Positions 1 to 5,203 of a stretch of DNA of 5,716 nucleotides are shown here, piece by piece (the first letter of the stretch is position 1; every line of letters starts with the position of its first letter). Both the position numbers and the translations under genes were made by a program. Below the pieces are notes generated by a model that saw only the letters and a program-made list of their open reading frames with translations, was not told where the DNA came from and made no database searches. This DNA is from Spirochaetales bacterium (GTDB taxonomy: Bacteria > Spirochaetota > Spirochaetia > DSM-27196 > SKKC01): positions 1 through 5,716 of the forward strand of contig SKKC01000043.1 in NCBI GenBank assembly GCA_007121695.1, read 5' to 3'.

Positions 1-1042
1 ACTCAACACGAATATAGAAAAATCCGGTGTCGGCACCAATTGCGTAGGCTGCTATGAGCATGCCCTCGAGGACCGCGTGCGGGTCGCCTTCGAGAATACT
101 TCGGTCCATGAACGCACCGGGATCGCCCTCGTCTGCATTGCAGATAACGATGCGCCGGTCGGATTCCTGCCCGCGCGTGTTGCGCCATTTCAGCCAGGTC
201 GGATAGCCCGCGCCGCCGCGACCGCGAAGGCCGCTCGTTTTCATTTCGGCTATGACCTGCTCGGGTGTCATTTCAAGCAGCGCACGACGATATCCCTGGT
301 ACCCGCCCGCGCGCAGATATGACTCCAGTTCCGCCGGATCTATGGAGCCGCAGTTGCGCATGGAGATGCGCTCCTGTGGGTCGCCTTCGGTCACGAGCAG
401 GTCGTCGAGCACGACCCCGTTGCGCAGACTGTCGTCGACAATGCGCCGGATGTCTGCGCCGGTTACCGCCGCATACGTCACCATTGACGGCAGCATCTGC
501 ACACACACGCCACGCTGATACAGGCCTATGTCGAGGGCCCGGTATACGGTGACGGTCCGGTCCAGCCCGCGCGAAGCGAGCTCGTCCTGTATCATGCTCT
601 GGAAAATGCCGGTTCGGTGGTTACTGTCTCCAGTACCAGTCGTGTCCCGCACCAGAATTATCGTCTGTTGCACGCGACCGAAATCCCGCCCTCGCTGACG
701 CGGTGCGATTACCCGATCCTCGAGCAGACGCCCGTCCCGAAAAAAACCATCCATGAGCTCACGGGCGGACTCGGCATCCATATCGCCGAACACCATGGGA
801 GGGCCGGATTCCCGTGCCGCGAGTACCACCGGGTCCGCGTAGGACAATCCGATGGACCCGGTTTGCTGTATGTCCACCCCGAGGTCACGCTCGTTCCGCG
901 CGTCGACAAACGCGTCGTGTACCTCCTGAGCACCTGCGGCGATTCCCCCGGTATCCATTCCGACCCGAACCCACGGCCGGGGTGTTTCCTTGAAATGTGC
1001 GTAGGCTTCCAGATCGCTTGCGGTCAGACGCGTTTCATCCAT
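1..1042 (-). CDS. NuoF/HydB/HndC-like NAD(P)H-binding flavoprotein subunit, 3' end outside window
   Basis: This is the FMN- and NAD(P)H-binding subunit of a soluble oxidoreductase such as an NAD(P)-linked or bifurcating hydrogenase or a formate dehydrogenase. 347 codons are visible from ATG at 1042; the C-terminal part, which should hold the 4Fe-4S site, is outside the window. Residues about 225-347 are the start of the NuoF core: RNCGSIDP (229-236), the glycine-rich GLRGRGGAGYPT (271-282) and NADEGDPGAFMDR (302-314), all hallmark FMN/NADH-site motifs. Residues about 20-115 and 125-222 look like two thioredoxin-like ferredoxin domains, but the Cys ligands are replaced: T-G-S-I-G-L-S at 61-67 in place of TGCxGxC, and D171-I-G-L-Y175 in place of CxGxC. 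The first Cys of the protein is residue 180. The start lies 5 bases after the nuoE-like stop with GGAG at 1053-1056, so the two are co-translated. Family assignment is secure; the partner complex is not, because no catalytic subunit is visible. Confidence 0.93.
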   Translation of the reverse strand, partial: MDETRLTASDLEAYAHFKETPRPWVRVGMDTGGIAAGAQEVHDAFVDARNERDLGVDIQQTGSIGLSYADPVVLAARESGPPMVFGDMDAESARELMDGFFRDGRLLEDRVIAPRQRGRDFGRVQQTIILVRDTTGTGDSNHRTGIFQSMIQDELASRGLDRTVTVYRALDIGLYQRGVCVQMLPSMVTYAAVTGADIRRIVDDSLRNGVVLDDLLVTEGDPQERISMRNCGSIDPAELESYLRAGGYQGYRRALLEMTPEQVIAEMKTSGLRGRGGAGYPTWLKWRNTRGQESDRRIVICNADEGDPGAFMDRSILEGDPHAVLEGMLIAAYAIGADTGFFYIRVE

Positions 1043-1047
1043 AGCGG

Positions 1048-1551
1048 TTACACTCCGGGTTTCTGTTTCAGGATTTCCGGCGACTCGTCCGGATTCAGAC
1101 GTCCGTAGGTCTTCCCGTCCATGACGACTGCCGGAGACAACCCGCAACATCCGATGCAGCGGACGCATTCCACCTGAAAGTCGTCCTTGGCGCCTCCGGC
1201 CGCCTTCATGAGATCGATCTGCTGCAGAAGTTTCACCTGTATGGATTCCGCGCCTCTGAGATAGCACGCGGTCCCCATGCAGACCTGTATTTCGTGATTT
1301 CCGGGAGGTGTCAGTCGAAAGTAGGTGTAAAACGTAATGACTTCGTAGATTCGCGCGAGACTGATGCCGGTGGCTTTCGACAGCTCGTTCGCCACTCCAC
1401 GGGGAATGTACCCGATCTCGTCCTGAATCGCGTGCAGGATCATGATCAGACTGCCTTCCTCGTCCTCCCACTCCCCTGCAATCTCGTGGACTCGAGTACG
1501 GACACCTTCTACCCACTCAACCAGTCGTTCAAGTTCACCGTCAGAGTTCAC
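1048..1551 (-). CDS. NuoE/HydC/HndA-like 2Fe-2S thioredoxin-fold subunit
   Basis: A 167-residue protein of the NuoE 24-kDa family, which carries one [2Fe-2S] cluster and passes electrons to or from the NuoF-type flavoprotein. An N-terminal helical region (about 1-75, with the family-typical IQDEIGYIP and ARIYEVITFYTYF) precedes the thioredoxin-like ferredoxin domain. All four cluster ligands are present: C91-MGTA-C96 and C132-IGC-C136, followed by GLSPAVV. Two extra cysteines, C129 and C135, flank the second pair. The start is GTG at 1549-1551, chosen because GAGGTG (1557-1562) sits 5 bases upstream and no better start precedes it. It is the first gene after a promoter at 1577-1605 and is followed after 5 bases by the NuoF-like gene, so the two form an operon. 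With an unseen catalytic subunit they could form a HydABC- or Hnd-type hydrogenase or an NAD-linked formate dehydrogenase; the window does not decide. Confidence 0.93.
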   Translation of the reverse strand: MNSDGELERLVEWVEGVRTRVHEIAGEWEDEEGSLIMILHAIQDEIGYIPRGVANELSKATGISLARIYEVITFYTYFRLTPPGNHEIQVCMGTACYLRGAESIQVKLLQQIDLMKAAGGAKDDFQVECVRCIGCCGLSPAVVMDGKTYGRLNPDESPEILKQKPGV

Positions 1552-1556
1552 AGGCG

Positions 1557-1562
1557 CACCTC
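1557..1562 (-). promoter_or_regulatory. Ribosome binding site of the NuoE-like gene
   Basis: GAGGTG on the minus strand, 5 bases upstream of the GTG at 1549-1551. It supports this GTG as the true start. Confidence 0.7.
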
Positions 1563-1576
1563 GCTTATTCGGTATT

Positions 1577-1605
1577 ATTTTATCGTTATGTATTTAACGT
1601 GTCTA
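1577..1605 (-). promoter_or_regulatory. Sigma70-type promoter of the nuoE/nuoF-like operon
   Basis: On the minus strand, TAGACA (1605-1600, five of six matches to TTGACA) and TAAAAT (1582-1577, five of six matches to TATAAT) are separated by exactly 17 bases. The -35 overlaps the last codons of the ATPase gene. Transcription would start near 1570, leaving a leader of about 20 bases carrying the GAGGTG ribosome site. The surrounding 50 bases are much more AT-rich than the flanking genes, as expected of a promoter. Confidence 0.7.
1583..1600 (-). promoter_or_regulatory. Candidate Rex-like operator (inverted repeat inside the promoter)
   Basis: The 18 bases ACGTTAAATACATAACGA fill the spacer of the nuoE-like promoter, sharing one base with the -35. 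They contain a perfect 5-6-5 inverted repeat, CGTTA-N6-TAACG. Each 7-base half matches five of seven positions of the Rex pattern TTGTTAA-N4-TTAACAA. Rex is a repressor released by NADH and is known to control hydrogenase and NADH-dehydrogenase genes in several anaerobes, so position and target both fit. The outer bases differ from consensus, so another repressor is possible. Confidence 0.4.
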
Positions 1606-3429
1606 TGGTTCACAAGTCGCTCGGCTGCGCAATCGCAGCCCGTTCGCGATGACGATCAGTATCGACAGCTGGTGTACGAGCATGCCTCCGGCCATGTGGA
1701 TCTCGCCCATGAGAACGCCGGTGAAGAGCAGGAGCACCGTGGCAAGCGCGATGCCCAGGTTTTCCCGGATTACGCGTATCGTGCGGCGAGCCCGTAAAAT
1801 CGCGTTCGGTATCTCCGTGAGATGCTCGGACATGAGCACCATGTCAGCTGATTCAACGGCCAGGTCCGATCCTGCTGCACCCATGGCGATGCCGACGTCT
1901 GCCGCCGCGAGAGACGGCGCGTCGTTTATTCCGTCACCGAGCATGGCGATCCGGTGCCCCTTCGCCTGTATGTCGTGAATGATCGAGAGCTTCGCTTCGG
2001 GCAGGAGCCCCGCGTGCACCTCCGTTATCCCGGTCGCCTCGGCGACCGCAGAGGCAACCGTGGCGTTATCGCCGGTTACAAGGAGAATACGCGAAAGACC
2101 GGCGCGGCGAAGCTGACCAACCGCCTCTGCTGCATCGGGTCGCACCGTGTCGGCCAGCGCGATGGTACCGGCACGCTGTCCGGCGACATGGACGTTGACC
2201 ACCGTCATGGCCTGCGTTTCGGGCGAAGCACGATCCGGTTTGAGCACCTCGATCGTGGTGTCCTTGTACACGGCGCGTATGCCCCTGCCGGGCTCATAGG
2301 CGAACTCGTCGGCGAGCGGAAGCGGCCCCAGCCGCGTCTCGGCGTAGCGGCGAATCGCCCGCCCGATGGGGTGCTCGGACGGCCCCTCCGCGATCCCTGC
2401 AAGACGCAGGACCGCATCCGCGTCCCCTTGCCAGTCTTTGAGTGATACGTTCTGTACAGTAAGCGCTCCTGTGGTCAGGGTACCGGTCTTGTCGGTCGCG
2501 AACACGGAGATCCCGGCTATCGACTCGAGCTCGGCTCCGCCGCGTATCAACACTCCCCTGCGGGCAGACGCTCCTATTGCCGAGATCACGGCAACGGGAG
2601 TCGCGATAACAAGCGCTCCCGGGCAGGCGACAACGAGCAGCGTCAGCGCGACGTGAACATTCCCGGTAACGAGAAAATACACAAGACTCGCGAGTATCAC
2701 CGCGGGCGTATAGAAGCGGGAGAATCGCTCGATAACGCGGGCGCTATTGCTGCGCGAATCCTGAGCATCTTCGACCCTGGCTATGATTCGCGCTACGGCG
2801 GTATCACCACCGACACGCTCCGCGACAAGGTGGAGTGTTCCTTCCTGGTTCACCGTCGCCGTGAAGACTTCATCATCTACCTGTTTCTCTCTGGGAACCG
2901 ACTCACCGGTAATGGTGCTTTCGTCGATAGAGCTGGACCCTTTCAGGACACGACCGTCGACGGGAATGCGCTCACCCGGACGAACCAGGACGACACTACC
3001 CGGCTCGACCTCGCGAACAGGGATCTGGCGCTCGGTATCGCCGAGAAGAACAGTCGCCGTACTCGGAACCGATTCCCAGAGATTCTGTAGCGCGTCTCGG
3101 GTGCGACGCATCGCACCGTTCTCGAGCAAACCGCCGAGCGCAAACAGCACGGTAACGGCTGCGGCTTCGAAGTACTCCCCGAGAACCAGAGCGCCGAGTG
3201 CTGCAAGCGTGACCAGCAGTTCGATCGTAAATGAACGGTGACGCAGACCGTGCCACGCGCGGCGGGCAATATCAGCACCTGCGATGAGCGTGGCCGGAAC
3301 CAGAAACAGTGCATCTACACGGATCACCAGGTCGGCGAACCAGCTCGTATACCAGAACAGCGTGCCAACGGCCGCGAGTACACCCGCGACCGTGGTGCTG
3401 AGTCTGAGCCACTGCGTACGGGTCACCAC
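1603..3429 (-). CDS. P1B-type heavy-metal transporting ATPase with CPG motif, no N-terminal HMA
   Basis: A 608-residue inner-membrane pump that hydrolyses ATP to move a soft or transition metal ion. Hydrophobic segments near 12-55 and 69-105 precede the actuator domain with TGES (174-177); segments near 243-280 carry the ion-site motif A-C269-P-G271-A; then come DKTGTLT with the phosphorylated Asp313, the P1B-specific HP pair (353-354), TGDN (452-455), GDGIND (498-503) and a last membrane pair with HQLS (586-589). CPG is not the usual CPC, CPH or SPC, and HQLS stands where P1B-4 pumps have HEGS/T, so the metal cannot be read from the motifs. It is shorter than classic CopA/ZntA because it lacks N-terminal metal-binding domains; one is encoded separately just upstream. 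The start is GTG 3429 (7-base overlap) or GTG 3426 (a GTGA overlap with the HMA stop); both give nearly the same protein and imply translational coupling. Confidence 0.92.
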   Translation of the reverse strand: MVTRTQWLRLSTTVAGVLAAVGTLFWYTSWFADLVIRVDALFLVPATLIAGADIARRAWHGLRHRSFTIELLVTLAALGALVLGEYFEAAAVTVLFALGGLLENGAMRRTRDALQNLWESVPSTATVLLGDTERQIPVREVEPGSVVLVRPGERIPVDGRVLKGSSSIDESTITGESVPREKQVDDEVFTATVNQEGTLHLVAERVGGDTAVARIIARVEDAQDSRSNSARVIERFSRFYTPAVILASLVYFLVTGNVHVALTLLVVACPGALVIATPVAVISAIGASARRGVLIRGGAELESIAGISVFATDKTGTLTTGALTVQNVSLKDWQGDADAVLRLAGIAEGPSEHPIGRAIRRYAETRLGPLPLADEFAYEPGRGIRAVYKDTTIEVLKPDRASPETQAMTVVNVHVAGQRAGTIALADTVRPDAAEAVGQLRRAGLSRILLVTGDNATVASAVAEATGITEVHAGLLPEAKLSIIHDIQAKGHRIAMLGDGINDAPSLAAADVGIAMGAAGSDLAVESADMVLMSEHLTEIPNAILRARRTIRVIRENLGIALATVLLLFTGVLMGEIHMAGGMLVHQLSILIVIANGLRLRSRATCEP

Positions 3430-3638
3430 GCGCTCTCTTCGGTCTCGTAACCGAGCTTTCGAACAAGGTCCTGAATTGCAGCGACGCTGGTCTGTGACTC
3501 GTCGTATTCAACTTCGATGCGTCCACTATTGAACTGCACCTTCGCCGTGGAGACTCCGTCGAGCCCCTGCAGGCCCTTCTCGATTTTCGCAATGCAACTC
3601 GGACACGTCAGATCCTGACTTCGTAGGGTAGTATTCAT
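3423..3638 (-). CDS. Small HMA-domain metallochaperone (CopZ-like)
   Basis: A 71-residue cytosolic protein made of a single heavy-metal-associated domain (beta-alpha-beta-beta-alpha-beta). The metal-binding loop is LTCPSC, with Cys12 and Cys15 as thiolate ligands, followed by the typical IAKIEKGLQGLDGV and the C-terminal KLGYETEE. It probably delivers a metal to the ATPase whose gene overlaps its stop codon, acting as the pump's missing N-terminal domain in trans. ATG at 3636-3638 is preferred because the domain begins immediately after it. No convincing Shine-Dalgarno sequence precedes it, so it may be leaderless or coupled to the regulator gene ending at 3661. A TTG at 3686 would add 16 residues including HHHLH but would overlap the regulator gene and has no ribosome site either. 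Copper, zinc and other soft metals are all possible. Confidence 0.88.
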   Translation of the reverse strand: MNTTLRSQDLTCPSCIAKIEKGLQGLDGVSTAKVQFNSGRIEVEYDESQTSVAAIQDLVRKLGYETEESAW

Positions 3639-3660
3639 ATGTAGATGATGATGAAAACGC

Positions 3661-4395
3661 TCAGCGCGAACTATGATCCATATCAAGTAAGTCCGCGAAT
3701 TTCGGCGTAAGCGTAAACCAGCGTCGTCCGGTCTTCAGGTACCCGTTCCGCGAGAGCTCGCTGACAACACGACTGACCGACTCGGTCGTCGCACCGCTAA
3801 GCGATCCAAGATCCTCTCGCGACAGCGGAAGCTGCAGGAGCGTTCCATCCGCGGTTGCCGAACCGGTCTTCTCGGCGAGTCGGGAAAGCGTCTCCATTAC
3901 ACGCGAAGATACATCCGCCCCGGACAGAAACTGGAGCCGTCTGTGCAGCTCGTTCACTCGTTCGGCGGTACTCGCGAGCATGTGCGCGGTAACCGACGGA
4001 TACTGCAGAAACAGTCTCCTGACCGCGTCGCCGTTCACGGCGAACACGCATGCTGCGGTATGCGCCTGCGCGCGGTCCTCCGCGGCAGAGCCGACAGCCA
4101 GGCCAAAGAACTCTCCCGTGCGCAGGAAATCAAGGACTATCTCCCGGCCGTCGTAGTCGCTGCGTATGATTTTTACGAGGCCGGCCCCGACAACGCAGAG
4201 TTCCTCCGGCGCGATAGTCTCACCGGGCACAAACCCTCGTTCCCGGAAGAGCGGCATCACATCGAGAATATCGGAATCAGACAGATCCTCGAGGAAGGGT
4301 ACGTCGGACACGATCCGCTTCTTGATATCGGGAGTGCAGTCCTCGGGAGAAATCGCAATCGGGGTAACGGGACTGAACCGCTTTCGTTGTGCCAC
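3661..4395 (-). CDS. Crp/Fnr-family transcriptional regulator
   Basis: A 244-residue DNA-binding regulator. Residues about 22-140 form the cyclic-nucleotide-binding-like beta-roll (PFLEDLSDSDI at 33-43, RTGEFFGLA at 92-100), about 137-157 the long dimer helix, and about 190-230 the winged helix-turn-helix. The recognition helix reads T-E205-S-V-S208-R209, the same E-xx-SR spacing that Fnr uses to read TTGAT half-sites. Only Cys20, Cys67 and Cys116 are present and the N-terminal Cys cluster of Fnr is missing, so it is not an Fnr-type 4Fe-4S oxygen sensor; the Crp cAMP-binding residues are not evident either. The start is GTG at 4393-4395 with a weak ribosome site; the next Met is residue 46, inside the domain. 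It lies directly upstream of the metal genes, and an Fnr-type box overlaps its last codons, suggesting that it controls them. Its signal is unknown. Confidence 0.9.
   Translation of the reverse strand: MAQRKRFSPVTPIAISPEDCTPDIKKRIVSDVPFLEDLSDSDILDVMPLFRERGFVPGETIAPEELCVVGAGLVKIIRSDYDGREIVLDFLRTGEFFGLAVGSAAEDRAQAHTAACVFAVNGDAVRRLFLQYPSVTAHMLASTAERVNELHRRLQFLSGADVSSRVMETLSRLAEKTGSATADGTLLQLPLSREDLGSLSGATTESVSRVVSELSRNGYLKTGRRWFTLTPKFADLLDMDHSSR
3673..3686 (-). promoter_or_regulatory. Candidate Fnr/FixK-type binding site upstream of the HMA-ATPase genes
   Basis: TTGATATGGATCAT on the minus strand matches nine of the ten fixed positions of TTGAT-N4-ATCAA. Its centre is about 41.5 bases upstream of the HMA gene's ATG, which is class II activator spacing if transcription starts at that ATG. 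It lies within the last codons of the Crp/Fnr gene (Leu-Asp-Met-Asp-His), so coding constraint alone could have produced it. The -10 region between box and ATG is poor. Confidence 0.45.
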
Positions 4396-4637
4396 CCGCC
4401 CATACTTTCACGGCTAACACAGCAATGTCGATGTCAAAAAACGATTCGGCGCACGCTGTTATCGGCGACCGAGCCAAACAGGCAGGCATCCGTGCACCCG
4501 GCGGTCTCTTTCAGCGCCTGTATCAGGCGGACGGCTTCAATGTGTGCGTCCTTCAGTCGCTGCTCAATATGCTCCCGCTCACGCGCGTTGCTATGCCGCA
4601 ATCCCGCAGCGTAGCGCTCTGCATCGAATTCCGACAT
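4277..4637 (-). pseudogene. Frameshifted minimal nucleotidyltransferase (MNT-like) gene
   Basis: The first reading frame (4637-4434, 67 residues) has a charged helical N-terminus and ends in LFGSVADNSVRRIVF before a TGA; G55-S56 match the GS signature of the MNT/polymerase-beta fold. The second catalytic motif, DIDIAV, follows at once in the +1 frame (from 4435), and that frame stays open to a stop at 4277. Joined, they would make about 119 residues, a normal MNT size. The break is at a run of six T, in TTT-TGA-C. GAGGTG at 4643-4648 is a good ribosome site for the ATG at 4637. The 3' part overlaps about 120 bases of the Crp/Fnr gene, and I do not see a convincing third Asp, so the gene looks degraded. 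MNT proteins often act as antitoxins paired with HEPN proteins, but no HEPN gene is visible. A programmed +1 shift or a sequencing error remain possible. Confidence 0.6.
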
Positions 4638-4756
4638 TAGAGCACCTCGGCAATGAGGGTATACATGCCTTCGCGGGTTCTCATGCAGTCTTCCTCCACG
4701 TGTGAAGTGTACCTGCTTTTTTCGATTCGGTCGCTATTTCGCGACAATGTCCTCAT
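4637..4756 (-). CDS. Possible 39-residue (or 15-residue) ORF of unknown function
   Basis: This ORF fills the gap between the membrane-protein gene and the nucleotidyltransferase remnant. Its ATG (4754-4756) forms an ATGA overlap with the upstream stop, and its TAA forms a TAATG overlap with the ATG at 4637. A second in-frame ATG at 4682-4684 has the best ribosome site of the window (GGAGG, 4693-4697) and would give only MRTREGMYTLIAEVL. The composition is charged with no clear domain, membrane helix or Cys/His motif. It could be a leader peptide coupling translation of the next gene, a remnant of a larger gene, or chance. I do not recognise it. Confidence 0.3.
   Translation of the reverse strand: MRTLSRNSDRIEKSRYTSHVEEDCMRTREGMYTLIAEVL
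4693..4697 (-). promoter_or_regulatory. Strong Shine-Dalgarno sequence before a 15-codon reading frame
   Basis: GGAGG on the minus strand, eight bases before the ATG at 4682-4684. It favours the short 15-codon form over the 39-codon form of the small ORF. Confidence 0.45.
4730..4745. repeat. Short inverted repeat GTCGC-N6-GCGAC
   Basis: A perfect 5-base inverted repeat with a six-base centre, just after the stop of the membrane-protein gene. No T-run follows the stem on either strand, so it is not a standard terminator. It could be an operator or a small mRNA hairpin, or chance. Confidence 0.3.
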
Positions 4757-5172
4757 TGAATCGAAACGAGAATATGGATGATCCCATACACGTATACGAA
4801 ACCTGTACCCACAAGCAGGAAGAGAAGAACCTTTGACGCTCCAGCCAACGAGGCAACTACAGACGCGCTTTCAATGTTCGTCTTTTCAGCAAAGTGAACG
4901 ACAATGCCGGATATTATTACTCCAGAGAATACCAGGAGCGAAAATGCCGGATGCACCGGAGCTACCGCGTACTCATTGGTAAAAGAAAAATACAACGTGA
5001 TCAATGGCATTAACAAAATGGAAATGAAATACCAGATATCCTTGAGTCTACGACCGAAAAAAGGAACACGTGCTGTCGCGTCTTCCGGGAAAATGGCGCC
5101 ACGTTTGAACTGTACAGAAGCAAAAATGAACGCTATAAAATAAGCGGCTACGAGAAAGGGAAGTACTGTCAT
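4753..5172 (-). CDS. Small four-helix integral membrane protein of unknown function
   Basis: A 139-residue protein I do not recognise. Hydrophobic segments lie near residues 3-22, 46-64, 76-94 and 102-135 (the last could be one long or two short helices). A polar loop after the first helix contains the positive stretch GRRLKD (40-45). There is no signal-peptidase site, nucleotide-binding motif or conserved Cys. ATG at 5172 is chosen because AGGGG (5180-5184) sits 7 bases upstream; an upstream TTG at 5199 has no ribosome site. Codon use is markedly more AT-rich than in the metal and Nuo genes, suggesting different ancestry. It follows the truncated C39 exporter gene by 31 bases, so a role linked to peptide export or immunity could be imagined, but nothing in the sequence shows it. 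Confidence 0.75.
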   Translation of the reverse strand: MTVLPFLVAAYFIAFIFASVQFKRGAIFPEDATARVPFFGRRLKDIWYFISILLMPLITLYFSFTNEYAVAPVHPAFSLLVFSGVIISGIVVHFAEKTNIESASVVASLAGASKVLLFLLVGTGFVYVYGIIHILVSIQ

Positions 5173-5179
5173 GTTGTGC

Positions 5180-5184
5180 CCCCT
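5180..5184 (-). promoter_or_regulatory. Ribosome binding site fixing the start of the 139-residue membrane protein
   Basis: AGGGG on the minus strand, 7 bases before the ATG at 5170-5172. It decides against the TTG further upstream. Confidence 0.65.
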
Positions 5185-5203
5185 GATGTGTCGTTGCAAA
5201 CGG

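Noticed and set aside
617..1108. Long plus-strand open frame of about 163 codons opposite the NuoF-like gene
   Set aside because: It is antisense to a clearly conserved gene, has no recognisable motif or ribosome site, and is explained by the GC-rich codon pattern of the real gene.
1294..1797. Plus-strand open frame spanning the nuoE-like gene start, promoter and ATPase end
   Set aside because: It crosses two well-supported genes and a promoter on the other strand and shows no protein family features.
1954..3241. Several plus-strand open frames of 96-163 codons opposite the ATPase
   Set aside because: They mirror the ATPase codons; low-complexity Arg/Ser/Pro-rich translations and no ribosome sites.
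3639..3686. N-terminal extension of the HMA protein from TTG at 3686, giving HHHLH before the domain
   Set aside because: The start is rare, lacks a ribosome site and overlaps both the regulator's stop and the Fnr-type box; the HMA domain begins right after the ATG at 3638.
4400..4442. Perfect TTGACA as a -35 for the Crp/Fnr gene
   Set aside because: No acceptable -10 lies 15-19 bases downstream; the match partly arises from the T6 run and the Asp-Ile-Asp codons of the MNT remnant.
3943..4614. Plus-strand open frame of about 223 codons opposite the Crp/Fnr and MNT genes
   Set aside because: It is antisense to the conserved Crp/Fnr domains, with no motif of its own.
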